From Chelydra serpentina (lineage: Eukaryota; Chordata; Testudines; Chelydridae): a stretch of DNA of 64,000 bases. This document shows, piece after piece, positions 12,022-29,700 of the stretch; the first letter of the stretch is position 1, and every line of letters begins with the position of its first letter. The position numbers were made by a program, and so were the translations under genes. Location: the NCBI GenBank assembly GCA_037349315.1, contig JBAIAC010000035.1, positions 9,128,501-9,192,500 on the forward strand, in the 5' to 3' direction. The notes below the pieces were generated by a model. That model had not been told where the DNA came from, searched no databases, and worked only from the letters and a program-made list of their open reading frames with translations.

Positions 12022-14552
12022 TCTCACTTTCTGATTACTAACTCTTACCTGTGCAAGGCCAGCGTAGCGGCCCCTTGTGGTTCCCCAGCCACTCCTATGA
12101 CAGTCCACTCCTGGGCCATCAGTATAGGGAACAAAGGAAGGGCCAGCACTCCCCCATGCCCCATGGAGCCCCAGCTGCCAGAACCATCCTAAGGGGTTAT
12201 TTTGGAATTACCATCATCCTGTCTTGCACTCCTTTTACCCTTTGCTTTTAGGCATGCACATAGATGTTAAGGTTGAATGGAAATACATTCCCAATCGACT
12301 TGCCATGCGCTCAGGTCTGAATACTCTAGAAACCGTCATATATGAACCCGCACTCATACAAACAAAGGATTTCATTAACATTTTTAGACTAAGCAACGGC
12401 CAGAAACGGCAGCTGCTTAAACAGAAGAGAGGAATCTAATGCATCTTAAGAGGGATCGCCACGCCAAACAGAAGAAGCCTTTAGCAATAATAAAGACATT
12501 ATTTGGAGAGCTTTCTCTGTGGTAAACAAATCTGAAGGCTGGAAGGATTGAACTGTTTAGATCATAAATATTGTTGACATTTTTGTGTGAGCTTTGTAGG
12601 AAAAGAGGAGTAGGTTGGTGGCCATTTCTGGAGAGTTTCTGAAAAACTATTCCAACCGATTTCTGGAGAAATTGACATGGAAAACACTTAATTTGGATCA
12701 ATAGCATAGAATTAACAAGTAATACATGGTTGGCCATAATTATGTTCCAGAAATCCAGTAATTATAACATATATACAGTCAATACAGCCACATTCATTTC
12801 CAGAAAGTATTTAATCTCCCTTTAATTGTCATTAAGAGTAGTGCTGACATCAAGTGCTATGTTTTCCCAGATTACCTTCAACTTTCATTTATACAGAGCT
12901 CATTCTGTACAGTGGCACTGAAGAATTTTTGAGGATTTTTCAGCCTCTGCTTGTTTTAACTTCATGGACTACAATTTAACAAATGAACAAATTAATGTGG
13001 AAGGCCATTAAATAATCATTCATGTATTTTATTCTTTGGACATTTGTAAGATCATGGAAAATTCCCATCACCATCAACAGGTGACAATGGAAATTAGAAA
13101 ACACTGGAGGAGTACCTTTGCAGACTAAGCAAACAAGCTAAAACCAAAAATGGAACCAACCAAATGAAACCATAGGGATTTACTTTTTAGTTGTTTGCTA
13201 TTTTTGTACTGCATTTCCTTGACAGTGAGACACAGCCGCTTCTGTAAAGCAGGACTGTCAGTTTAACCAGTAGATAGATAACATAGGAATAAAGGGACTC
13301 AACCAGTGAAACGCTGGAGTTAAGGTAACTCAGCACCTAGCAGGATCAAGTCAAACTGTTAGAGAAAAAAGCAGCTGATTTTAAATCAACATAACTCCAT
13401 TTCACGTCAGTGAAGCAATTCTGATTTACACAAGCTGAGATCTGGCCCCCAGTTTCATAATAAAACTGACAAGGTCATGTGGACCAAATCCTGCTCACTT
13501 TACTCACTTGAGAAACTCCACAGATCACAAGCAAATGGAATTTGGGGCTAAATTTGTCCCCTGCCAATTCCTCATCCTCTCCACACTCGTTTCTTAGTTT
13601 TCAGCTTGTGTGTCTGCACATGGTCCCCTTACAGATGGTGATACAGGAGACCATTTCTCATATTCACCATTCCATAGGGAACTGACGGTGTAAGTCGTCA
13701 TGCCGGCAGAATGCATGAGCTGGAGAGAGGTGATGCCAGCCACAAGTCAAGGCTTAGTTATTTTGTTATTTCAGGAAACACAAAGCAGCTGTTCAAATTC
13801 TAGTTCCTGGGCATGTTCCCTTAACAAGAAAAAGGCTTGTGGGTGGCAGAAGATCACAGTGAACAATATGCACAGCTAGCTGAGCAATGTGCCATGAGCC
13901 CGATCCTGCAAATAGTTAGCTCCAAGTCAATGGGACAACTCATGGCAGTAGGCTTGCTAGGTACGAAGTGATTGCTGGATTGGGCTTCTAAACCCCTTCA
14001 CTGTTTGAAGGCTCGTATAGTGTGATATTTGCATCAAGCAGGGTGAAGTGGACAAAAAGGGCTGGCCCTCTACTTTCTAGTGCACTCATCATACATACCC
14101 CTACTCCCCTACTCACTTGATGGGTGTAATGAGGCCTGATCCAAAGCCCTTTAAAGTCAATGGGAAGACTTCAGTGGACTTTGAGACCCATATCCTCAAA
14201 GGTATTTAGGTGCCTAATTCCCATGGATATATCTAAATACATGTGAGGATGTGGGCCACAGACATCAATAAGACCACTTGCATGAATGAGATGAACTGTA
14301 TTTTGCCCTCTCTTTAAAATTCCAGATGACAGATATTATTACACTGAAGAAAGTTAAGCAAAATATTCACATTGTTAATATTTATTTTCAGCATTTGATA
14401 TTTAATGTCTTATCCTCTTACTCTCCCTGCTCCTCTCTCCTGTTTTCCTTATCAATATCCTTCTTTTTTGGCCCCCATCCCTTTTTCTTTGTGTTTCCTT
14501 TCCTTTTTATGCCTTTTTAAACTCTCCCTCTCTAAAGCATAAACATGTGCGT

Positions 14553-14583
<31 letters not shown>

Positions 14584-15390
14584 GTGCCTGCTTTCCTGGC
14601 TCCATATGTTAAAGATACAGCAGATGCCCTTCTGCAGCAAACTCTTGCCTTCACACCATGGATCTGGCTATAAAAGGAAACTGATTAGGATCTCATAATC
14701 CTAGTAAATTTCCCTTTCCAGCCAGCTCCCTATGATGTATCCAGAGTTTGCTGAAGGAGGAAACTGGCTAATCCTAATTTCCTTCTGCAAGTGTCTGACA
14801 CACACAGCCTGCTGCAAAAGGGGAATTGACTAGATTTATGCCCCCATTGCCGTTCAGATCCATGGTTATAAAGCACTGTGTAAGTGTAAAGTACTATTAT
14901 TACATAGAGTAATACTGAGATCAGATTTCAGTTCAGTATGCATGTAGCAATATTAGCTTTCTCTACAAACTCTGAAAAGTCTGCGGAATAACATCATTTA
15001 TAAAAAATGCAACCTGTTCTTAGGAAGTATTTGAAGTATACATTTATATTAATGCCATTAAAAACATGTTACAGACTAATAAAGCCATTCACAGTTTTGG
15101 TCAGACACGTATGTAATATTAGAATGAAAAATGGGGAATAAAACCAAACCCAGAACACAAACCAAATTGAAGCACATTTTGTTTAGTTAATTGAATGCCA
15201 GTGAAAGATGCCTGTGGGAAGCCCTGAGAAGTTAAACCCTCTAGCAGAACAGGAACACCATGAGCAAAGGCACTAAAGACTGCTAGCACTTCCCGGGGCT
15301 CAGCTCCACAATGGGGCTGAGGCATTGTGATGCTGAGCATTGCGGCAACTAGAAAAATGACATGACCACCACCACCATCCACCAAGCCTG
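12022..15390. other. Intergenic stretch, no gene recognised
   Basis: AT-rich DNA with scattered degenerate repeats (for example near 13400-13460 and 13890-13980) and a CA repeat at 14553-14579. The open frame at 12224-12439 has no supporting start context or splice signals. Confidence 0.6.
14553..14579. repeat. (CA)n microsatellite
   Basis: An uninterrupted run of AC dinucleotides. Confidence 0.95.
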
Positions 15391-16390
15391 CGTGAGGCAC
15401 CTGGGCGTCTATAGAATGAATGGGGAGAGTTAGGTGCCTTAGACCTGGGAGCCACCTACGCTAACCAGTGGGAGACACCAACCAGAGTGGTGTGTGTTAA
15501 GCCGCCTTCCCCTCAGGGAGAGACAGGCACCTAAGTCTAGGATGCATGGGGGCACCTAGCTCTGCTTGCAATCCATGAATTGGAGGAAGGCAGGGGCTTG
15601 GTGGGGCCCGACCCAGCAGGCGTGCTCAGAGGCCACCTATCTCCATAAAATAGGAGGAGGCGGAGGCTGCAGGATGTGGCAGGCCCCCCAGTCCAAGTCC
15701 CCTCTTCTTCCTGGGAGGAAGAAGGGATTTGAATGGGGATTCGCCACCTCCCAGGTAAGTGCCCTAACCACTAGGCTATGACATTAAGCTAACATTGTCA
15801 CTGGCCCAATTAATATTTAATGATTCAATTATTTAATTAAAGGGGAACCTCAATAGGTGAGATTGAAGGAGCCCCACGTCAGACAGTTCCATAGGTTGTA
15901 GTGAGGGCCCACATCCTTTCTCCCCCTCAGGTGGGGGGACTTGAACCTGAGGTCTCTCACATCTTGGGTGAGTACCTTATCGACAAGGCTAAATGTTATA
16001 AGGGAGAAGCCCCCACCATCCTAGTGGTTTTGGGCCCGATCCAGCAGGAGGCCTCTACACACACCAGTTGGATCAGGCCCCTGCGCACAACTTAGGCAGC
16101 TCCATGCCTATCTTTCCTGGTATGTGAATTCTTCTGAGCTTAGGCAGGAAATAGACACCCAGGTGCCAAGAATGAGGCAGCAGGGCACATGCTGAGGCTG
16201 GAGATAGATGCCCGGGGGGTGCCTAGAGTAAGGCTGCAGTGTGCATGCCCAGGACCAAAAACATAGATGCTGAGTAAGTTGAGGCACCTATTAGGTGAGG
16301 CAGCAGCTGAGGGGGAGTTTGGTCGATCACAGTGATGCCTAAAACCTGGGCTTAGACAACCTGGGATTTAGGGGCCTAAGGGCCTTTGTG
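15390..16390. repeat. Composite of tRNA-like SINE pieces and 'GTGCCTAA'-type repeats
   Basis: Phrases such as CAGGTAAGTGCCCTAACCAC and GGGGACTTGAACCTGAGGTC are the antisense of tRNA-like SINE B-box and A-box regions, and many GGTGCCTA motifs recur. The same type of sequence is found at 44.6-44.9 kb and 48.1-49.1 kb. Individual boundaries could not be set. Confidence 0.55.
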
Positions 16391-16819
16391 GCTTGCACCC
16401 TGAAGACGAGCAGCCTCGCCTATCAGTGTTTTCACTATGAACTGTACCAATCCCCTTGTGATGGATTTAAACACATAAGCAAGGCCAAATCCTGCTCGCT
16501 TCGCTCTCACAAGTAGTCTCAGTGACTTTAGTAGTGATGATCCATTACAAAGGCCACTTAAACCCTCATTATTAAATACTTTTAAAAGCAATATCATCTA
16601 ACTGATTTTGAGTTATTTTCCCTTTTCAATTTTCTTTCCAATCATTGAGGGAAAAGTTATGCTCTTAGGCTTCGTCTACAGTTAAAAGTTTTAGTACTAC
16701 AACTATTTCAGTTAGAGGTGTGATTTTTTGCAAAAATAGCTCTTCTGGTTGTCGTAGAGTAGGTACACTCCATCCCGTATGGTGAGAAGGGAAAAAACCT
16801 GTATAGCAGCCAGTTAGGT

Positions 16820-17488
16820 CCTGTGTTCGTAACCCTGGTTATAAAACATGGCAGTACGGCTTTGTGGTTGGAGTCAATAAGGGCGTCCCTTGCACTCAGG
16901 GCAGCACGGCCTAATGGCCAGAGTCAATAAAGTAACCGACCTTTGTGTGATTGCATGGCCGATTGGGGAAGTGGGGTGCCACTTAGAGGTGTGTGGTGCC
17001 CAGGGTTGGGGGACTCGGGCCCTCCCTGCTCCTCCGAGTCCCAGCCCAGGGCCCTAGCGGGGGTGGGAGTGCTCACCACCGAGTCAGCGAAGATCCTCCT
17101 GAAACACACTGCCTGATTCCTAGGTTCACTCACCAGAGAAAAGTCTAAGTCCCCTGGGCTGCTTCCTACCCTTTCTCTCTCTGTGAGGCTCCACAGTTCC
17201 CCCGGGTCTCTCGGGTCCTCAAGTGGCCTAGCTCCTGCCGGCATGGTCCCTTATCTGGGCTCATCAGGCAGCCTGGAGTCTGTCTGGAGCTGTGTGCGCC
17301 GTGGCTCTGTAATCAGGGCTGTAGCAACTCCCTGGAGAGAGCCTGCAGTCTGCATCCTCCCCCTCCAGCAGCGGGCCCAGACTGAGTTGGGCTGCCTCCT
17401 TTTATACTCTACCTCCAGGCTGAGCATGCGCAGCAGAGTCGGAGAGACGGGGCTTCCTCGGCCTGTAAAGCACAATTATCCCTTTCGG
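16820..17488. mobile_element. LTR-like fragment
   Basis: GC-rich sequence without coding capacity. It ends with a block (17396-17460: TTTTATACTCTACCTCCAGG, then GCATGCGCAGCAGAGTCGGA, then ACGGGGCTTCCTCGGCC) that is clearly related to 40074-40140. Such TATA-plus-GC-rich blocks are typical of LTRs, but no TG...CA ends with target duplication were established. Confidence 0.4.
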
Positions 17489-17999
17489 CAGTAGTGTAGC
17501 TAGGGGGAGAGCAGGAGGAGTGGCTACTCCCCCTGAGCACATTTCCCAAAAGTGGCGCCTTTTTAATTTTTGAAAGGGTGGAGGTGGAGCGACATCCCCC
17601 GCTGGCCCCACCAAGAGCCCGCTGCTGGCCTAGGTGAAAGAACCCAGACTGGCAGCGGGCTGGGAGACCCCGGCTGGCAGGAGCCCGCGGGGGGAATCCT
17701 AGAGTGGCGGCTGGCTGAGCCGCTCAGCCCGCCCCGCTCTGGGGTCCCGCTGCTGGCCTGGGTTCTTTCCACCTAGGCTGGCAGCAGGTTGAGATACCTG
17801 GGCTGGCAGAATCCCACGGGGGGGGGGGGGGGGGGGGCTCAGCCAGCCCCCGCTCTGGGATTCCCCCCGCGGGCTCCTGCCAGCAGGGGTCCCGCTGCTG
17901 GCCCCACCAAGAGCCCGCTGCTGGCCTGGGTTCTTTCACCCAGGTTGGGTCGGGTGGCGCCTTTTTTTAATGTGTTCGCTCCCCCTGGCTATGTCACTG
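17489..17999. mobile_element. hAT-type MITE with 8-bp target duplication
   Basis: Ends CAGTAGTGTAGCTAGGGGG and CCCCCTGGCTATGTCACTG are imperfect terminal inverted repeats, flanked by the identical octamer CCTTTCGG (17481-17488 and 18000-18007). The interior is GC-rich with repeated GCTGGC/GCCCGCTG modules and an internal G-run. It has no transposase and is 511 bp long. Confidence 0.88.
17818..17837. repeat. Poly-G run (20 G)
   Basis: Twenty consecutive G bases inside the hAT MITE. It could form G-quadruplex structure and may be inaccurate in length in the assembly. Confidence 0.9.
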
Positions 18000-18667
18000 C
18001 CTTTCGGGGCTGATCTGGGGTAGGTACACCTCATCATATCGGTAAAAACTCTAGTGTGGACACAGTTATACCAGTATAAGGGTGACTTTTACTGGTAGAG
18101 TTACTCCTGTGTAGAAATAGTTATACCTAGATAAAGCATCTTTATACCAGCTTAACTGCATACACAGCAGGGAGGTTGTACTGCTTCAACTATATCGGTA
18201 TGGTTAAAGCAATACACGTTTCTAGTATAGAAGAGGGCTCAGGGACTATTTAGGGTTGACTCTGACCAGCTAACACATTTTTAAAGGTGCTAAGCCATAC
18301 CCAGACAAGTGCTTAGAAAGTGTTAGCTAAAATGTTGCAATTAATAAGTTTTTAACCATTTCCTAGTCTAGCCACTAGCCATGCATTGCCATATTCAGCC
18401 TCAATGGTAATCATTATCCAATATTCTGCTTCCCTTTGGCATATTATTGTGCCTCTTTGTTATCTGCAATACAAACAAACCACACACACATGGAAAACAG
18501 ACAAAAACTTGCAGGCACAAGTATAGAGATTGGGCTGATGTCCCTTTAAAAATCTGGTCCTTTAACTGTTTTCTATTTTCCCCCAGGATCTGAGATAGGT
18601 GATGCATTAAAATTATTTAGAAATGTAATAATGTAAAGGTACTCAAGCTCTCTTCAGAGGCTACAGA

Positions 18668-18792
18668 TAGGGTGACCAGACAGCAAGTGTGAAAAATCGG
18701 GACAGGGGGTGGGGAGGTAACAGGAGCCTATATAAGAAAAAGACCCAAAACTCGGGACTGTCCCTATAAAATCGGGAGATCTGGTCACCCTA
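18668..18792. mobile_element. Short hAT-type MITE with 8-bp target duplication
   Basis: Terminal inverted repeats TAGGGTGACCAGA and TCTGGTCACCCTA bound a 125-bp element. The octamer GCTACAGA is repeated at 18660-18667 and 18793-18800. The 8-bp duplication is diagnostic of hAT transposition. Confidence 0.9.
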
Positions 18793-18800
18793 GCTACAGA

Positions 18801-23664
<4,864 letters not shown>

Positions 23665-25487
23665 AAAAGAAAAAATAAATAAAAGAGAAGCAGTATCACG
23701 AGGAGCAGACCTTAATGACTCCTTTCTACTAAACCACTTTCAGATGTTTGCAGCAGCAAACATATCACACGTTGACATGACCTACTGACAAGTTGCTCCC
23801 TGTTCCTTAATGACAGCTACTGTTTCCTGGCAGAACAGTGTGTCTGTGTTTTTTCCCACTCCAGTAAGGTCACTAAAGTAAAATTACAGGGAGCGTTTCT
23901 TCCTTATCAATCAAACTTCACCAAAAGGACTGCAGGATAATGCTACAGTGAGTGAAAAATTTAGTCTACTGCTAAGTTCAAAGATCTCAGCTCCAGGAGG
24001 AAGAGTGCTGACCCAAAAGACCTAGATGTGCTGGATAAATACATGATTTTGTTGCAGAGAATTTTAAGATTTTAATATCAGTTTGAAAACAGCATTTTTA
24101 ACACCATGCATAGTAGTTACCTACCACACACATTGACAGAATGCAGAATATTCTTTTGTATAAGACAAATTCTATGATCCTTACCCAGGTAAGGCTGCCA
24201 GAAGTTTCAGTGGGAATTTTGCCCAAATAAAGACAGCAGGATTTCCCCCAAAAAATATTCTGCCAGGTACAACTTTCATAAACTCCTATTGGAGTTCTAC
24301 ACACTAATTCGAGGGAGTTATGGCCCACTGTATGGACTATGGGATTTAGCTCCATGTGTACAACATTCAGTGGCATGAGACAATCTGTTATACAGGGAGG
24401 GTCAGCATTGTTGGCAAAACTGTTTTACTCCCAGGAAAGCCTGGATTACAACAGATGGGGTATAGTGGGGTGCGGAACTGATTTGAATAAGCATCCAGGC
24501 AATAGGTTGTTTATGTGAACCATGTCTCCAAAGTTCATTTATTTCCTATGTTTAGTGAACCTGACATACCATTGGTATGATACTCTTTTGATTGAATTGT
24601 AAGGCATATTCACTGTCATGGAACCGACTATATTAGAGGTAAATGAGTTATTCATGATACATAATTGATGTGATGAATTTCCCCTCTTTTTCTGTTTCTG
24701 GAAGGCCTGCAAATGCATCACCATTTTCTCAAATGGTTTCATTATTCAAAAAATTATTAGACAAAACGTTTAGTGAATTTTGATCAATCTAGTGTTATTT
24801 GAAATTTGAGCTGCATTGCTTACCCACAGCATGTCACCATTTAGATTTTGCATTATCCATTCAGCTGTTCCCAATATCACGAGAGACAGTATGAGGCACC
24901 TTCTAGTGCTGCTGAATCAAAATAAATGCCACCCAATATGAAAATACACTACATTTATATTTTTTCCTTCAATCTTAGTTAACAGGTATAATTAAGAACC
25001 ATTTGTCTTGCCAGTAAGGATAAATGGTTTCTTCCACAGAGAGTTCCAATCTTGTTTCTTAGCCAGGTGGCAGGAGGGACTGATGTAAAATCCATTTGGC
25101 TCACTCCCCAACCATGACTGCCACCACCACATTAGATGAAAGAAAAATGATATTCAGTAGCTCATCCTTCCTTGGAACAGATGTTGGCCTGACACGCCAA
25201 GCCAAGGCTTGTGCTAAAGTCTTTCAGAAATGTTCTTTTAACGATCGTGTTGCTTGTTAACATGAAGCTAGTGTTCTGGTTGGAAAGCCTTTTTTCCCCT
25301 TGTCCTTTGACTTATGAAAGCCATTTCAAACTTTGTCCCCATCACGTATGGGCATTGTGGCAGCTTTACAGGAGCATAAAATAGCAGTGAATTGCTTGCA
25401 CTATATGCTTTTACTATAACCACCTTCAGATTCTATGCTTTATGGACTTAAGAATGTAAAGTCTGCTCTTTTGACTTAGGGCAGGTC

Positions 25488-25672
25488 TACACTACAGAGG
25501 GGATCAACACTCTGAGATCGATCCACCGGCGATCCATTTACCGGGTCTAGTAAAGACCCACCAAATCAACTGCAGATCGATTTTCAGTCGACCCTTTACT
25601 CTACCCCCGATGAGAAGTGTAAGGTAAGCGACTGGAGATTGTCTCCCGTCGACCCCCCGCAGTGTAGACCCC
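25488..25672. mobile_element. hAT-like MITE, GATC-rich family, short copy
   Basis: The left end AGGGCAGGTCTACACTACAG and right end GCAGTGTAGACCCCAC are inverted. The interior is rich in GATCGATCC/GTCGACC motifs, as in the elements at 1-288 and 29055-29353. Confidence 0.7.
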
Positions 25673-26239
25673 ACAGCATCTTGACCTAATCAAACATTTC
25701 TACTATCAATGTGAATTATTTTTCCTTTTTTATAAGTACATAAGGATTTAAATGTATAATCTTAGGATAATGTTAATGTCTACCACAAAATTTTCCCATC
25801 ACTTTATAATCAGAAAGGCTAATTATGCAAAGCTGAGTCGAAGTCCATCCCTATCCAGCAAAGCACTTAAACATGTGCTTAACTTCAAGCACATGCTTAG
25901 ATACTTGGCTAAATAGGGATGGTCTGGTGAATTAGGGCCAAGGCTGAGTAGTGCTGTCAACTGTTTCAGACATACATTATAGGCAAACTAGATACCATTA
26001 ACTTAGGTTTGAACAGAGACTGGGAGTGGCTCAGTCATTACGTTAATTGAATCTATTTCCCCTAGTTAACTATCCTCACACACACCTTTGTGTCAACTGT
26101 CCCTAATGGGCCATCTTGATTATCACTTCAAAAGTTTTTTTCCCCTGCTGATAATAGTTCCTCTTAATTAATTAGCCTCTTACAGTTCATATAGGTACTT
26201 CCACCTTTTCATGTTTCTCTGAATGTATAAATATCTGCT

Positions 26240-26345
26240 TACTGTATGTTCCATTCTATGCATCCAATGAAGTGGGACTGTAGCCCATGAAAGCTTATGC
26301 TGAAATAAATTTGTTAGTCTCTAAGGTGCCACAAGTAATCCTGTT
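26240..26345 (+). mobile_element. Retroelement 3'-end fragment with hammerhead-like core
   Basis: ACTGTATGTTCCATTCTATG, then CATCCAATGA, a short inverted repeat, GAAAGCTTATGC and TTTGTTAGTCTCTAAGGTGC. The order is the same as at 9890-10045, including the upstream ACTGTATGTTCCA, so both are copies of one family. Confidence 0.6.
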
Positions 26346-29054
26346 CTTTTTATTATATGGTATGTGTGTCATTTCAGCTCAACTTTCATGCTTCAGAGTA
26401 ATCTGTATCTCTTGGGGATGCAAAGATTTTGAGGTGACTGATGCTGATGGAGTGGAAGCTGGAGAAATAATCAAGTAAAAAATAACACCACAAGACTACA
26501 AAGAAGATAACTGTTCAGTTTACCACTAATTACATGAGTTAGGAGTAATCCCAGTCTGCTGGACTGGAGGGGATAATACAATATTTGGAGGGGGGGCGGA
26601 AAATCTGAATAAAGCTCTTGGGAAAATGATTGAGAGAAAATAAATCAGAGCTCGATTGTGACCCGTTTTACACAGTCATGCAGGGAAGTGAGGGCAGAGA
26701 GCAAGATCCCACCAGCAGCCTCTTGTGCTGCTGCAATAGTTATGGAAAGTCATCATATTTTTCTCCTCTCTGACTTATCCAGAAAATCTGAATTCTGCCC
26801 TGCTTTAATGTGGAGGTATACCTGTCTCCCAGCAGCATTATAGGACCCAAAGCATGGCACAAAGATTTGCATCAACGGTGAACATTTGCTAGGAAATTAA
26901 CTCCTAGAAAGAGCTGCTAACATGTTCCAAATAAACATTTGTGATTGCTCATCCTTAACAGGCAAGTGCCTGCGTATAATAATTAAGGAGTTTTTTAAAA
27001 ATCCAATTACATAATTGCCATTCACAGCTGAAGTTTTTAAAAAGAAAAAAATAGTTAAATAACAACATTTTTTACAATGGAAGGCTCCAGTCAGCTTAAA
27101 GGGAGGAAAAACAAAAAATAGTCGCATAAAATTGATCCTTCCAGGAAAAACAGCAAGGAGACTGAATTGTAAAAAAGGTCCCTTACTAAACAAGGACACG
27201 CTTTCCTCTTGTTATTTTCCTTCAATTTTCTTGCCTTTCAGCATAAAGCATACTATGCTATTGTCTAATAAATGCCTTGCTTAAGAAAATGAGAAACATA
27301 TTGTAGACTAAGAGCATATCATAATTGCAGACTGATTCAAATCCATTTGAGCACCTACAGCTGACTTCTTGCTGCTATTGAAGTCTGTTTGGCAGGGGCT
27401 GCTTTTAATTTTCATCCCAAAGTGGAGTCATTTAGAAGGGAACATGAGACTGAGATGCAAGCTCCCACTGTGCTGCTTTTTGCATTATGTTTAAGAGCAT
27501 GTTATCATACCAGAAAAAGACTAGTTAACATTAGCAGTATGGAAAACAGAGAAGGAAGACGGAGGAGAAAAATACCACAACAGTTTAATTACTATATAAA
27601 CTTAATCATGCTTTGCATTTATACAGCACCCCCCATTCCAGGACAACATTACAATGTCCTCTTGAGGAAAATAAGTATTATCCCAATTTTATGCAGGGGA
27701 TGCACACAGACAAGTTAAGCAACTTGTCTACAGTTACAAGGTAAATCTGCTGCAGAACTTGAAGCAGAAACCAGGGTAAAATCCCAGTTCCACTGAAGTC
27801 AATGGCAAAACTCCTACTGACTTCAGTGGGGCCAGGATTTCAGCCTAGATCTCCTGAGGTCCAGCCCTTCTAACCGTTAGTCATATGAGTAATGGTATTC
27901 ATGTGACTAGTCCCCTAGCAACCAGATAGCTCACTTGTGTAAAATTCACCCCTGAGCAGGCCAACGCAAGGCCTAGCCTAGCCACCAGTTTTGAAGGCTT
28001 AAGTGGGACTTATTGGGTGCACAGGCCTTGTGCTTAACCTGTTCTCTGGGGCAACTTTCATCCAATGGAAGCAGAACGGAGCCCTCGCCTGAACAGTCCT
28101 CTCTCACACAACTTAAAGTTTGCAGGATCAGGCCGTTATCGACCAGTTGCATTCAGTGTTGGAAGCCCAGACTGGTCACCCGATGGATTGTGGCTCTCCA
28201 CAAACCAGTCGTCATGGTGCATGATGTGCCGTGACAATTCGTTACAGCATCTGTGCAAGATATTGCATCAGTACATTATATCAAATGGTTACATCTGGCA
28301 TGGAAGGACCACTGTCCCAACTCTGTGTTTGGGTTCCACCTAGCACAATGGGGACCCAATCTCAGTGGTGATATCTAAGTTCTACCAAAAAACAAATAAT
28401 AATACAATCACGATCATCATCATTCTGAGCAGGTGTGAAACGAGGTTGCTCTATTGAAGTTAGCGGCGCTATATTGATTTACACCAGCTGAGGATCTGGC
28501 CCAAGGGCTGACTTAATTCCTCTGTACGGTTTTTTTTATTATGATTTTTAACTTTGTAGTGTTAGAAGAGTGCCCAACTTGCCTCTTGACACTCTGGTTG
28601 GGCACAGTTCCAAACTGGACTCTAACTCCAATGCTATTTGGTTGGCATTCTGCTTTGGAGAGAGACTGAAATAAAGCAGCGGAGAGAAAAAACTTCAAGC
28701 AGGAAAAATGAGGGTGAAAAGTATGGCACAAGAAAGTACAACAAAAAAAGAAAACACCTGAGTGACAGCACTAGGAAGGGAGAGAGAAACATTCTAATAA
28801 CACAAATCCAGTCCATAGAGCCCCCTTTGTGGCCCCTGGCATTCAGTGGGAGTTTTACTTCCCCCAATATAGAACTCAGGCTTCCCTTCAGACAGAAAAA
28901 ACATTTTCTCTTAAGGGGAAAAATGAAAAAGGATTTGCCCTTGAAAGAATAAAATTAAAGAGGGGAGTGAGTGGAGACGTGATGAATTCAAACTGATGTT
29001 GTAACCCCTACATGCCACAGAATAATTGGAGAGGTTCCTGAGTGTTCACAGTAA

Positions 29055-29353
29055 GCCCTGATCTACACTGGAGGAGGGGGGGAATCGATCTAAGATACGC
29101 AACTTCAGCTACGAGAATAGCGTAGCTGAAGTCGACGTACTTAGATCTACTCACCGCGGTGTCTTCAAGGCGATGAGTCAACTGCTGCCGCTCCCCTGTC
29201 AACTCCGCCTGTGCCTCTTGCAGCGTTGGAGTACTGGAGTCGACGGGAGAGCACTTGGGGATCGATCTTTTGCGTCTAGACTAGATGCGATAAATCGACC
29301 ACCAATAGATCGATCGCTACCCGCCGATCCGGTGGGTAGTGTAGACATACCCT
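29055..29353. mobile_element. hAT-like MITE, GATC-rich family, near-complete copy
   Basis: Ends GCCCTGATCTACACTGGAG and GGTAGTGTAGACATACCCT form imperfect inverted repeats. The interior carries GCTACGAGAATAGCGTAGC (a perfect hairpin), GGAGTACTGGAGTCGACGGG and TCTAGACTAGATGCGATAAA. It is about 300 bp and non-autonomous. Confidence 0.8.
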
Positions 29354-29631
29354 AAATCAGGTAACTTAATGGAGCAGTCAAATACTCTGATGTCTTTACT
29401 CACACTAAGTAATACTTCAGTCCCACTGAAATCCATGGCGAACTCAGGGAGTAAAATACTACTCAGTATGCATCTCTCCCCCCGCTCTTTTATATCAAAA
29501 AATTTGATTTGGATTTTTTTTAAATGTTAGATATGCCTGGCATGAATTTGGGTCACAAAATAGCTTTTTAAATGAATACATCACATTTGATTGCATTATA
29601 GTAATAAGCAGAATTTTTATTTTTTCTATGT

Positions 29632-29700
29632 TCATAGAATCATAGAATCTCAGGGTTGGAAGGGACCTCAGGAGGTCATCTAGTCCAACCCCCTGCTCAA
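29632..29700 (-). mobile_element. CR1 3'-end fragment
   Basis: ATAGAATCATAGAATCTCAG followed by GGTTGGAAGGGACCTCAGGA is the reverse complement of the CR1 3' UTR, with its ATTCTATG terminal repeats. Confidence 0.85.

Larger units (their letters stand above)
16671..18247. mobile_element. Nested cluster: outer MITE-like ends around an LTR-like fragment and a hAT MITE
   Basis: The left piece (16671-16780: GGCTTCGTCTACAGTTAAAA) and right piece (about 18010-18247, many TATACCAGT motifs) look like the ends of one older element, split by an LTR-like sequence (about 16820-17488) that itself carries a hAT MITE (17489-17999). A partly repeated motif (TAGGTACACTCCATC and TAGGTACACCTCATC) occurs on both sides. 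Confidence 0.5.
23665..29054. other. Intergenic stretch between LINE and MITE, no gene recognised
   Basis: Contains the MITE at 25488-25672, a repeat near 25855-25945 (CTTAAACATGTGCTTAACTT), the hammerhead-like fragment at 26240-26345 and a palindromic piece near 27778-27846. Nothing else is identifiable. Confidence 0.6.

Noticed and set aside
12224..12439. 71-codon plus-strand frame with ordinary composition
   Set aside because: It has no leader, splice sites, promoter or recognisable domain, and isolated frames of this length are expected in 64 kb.
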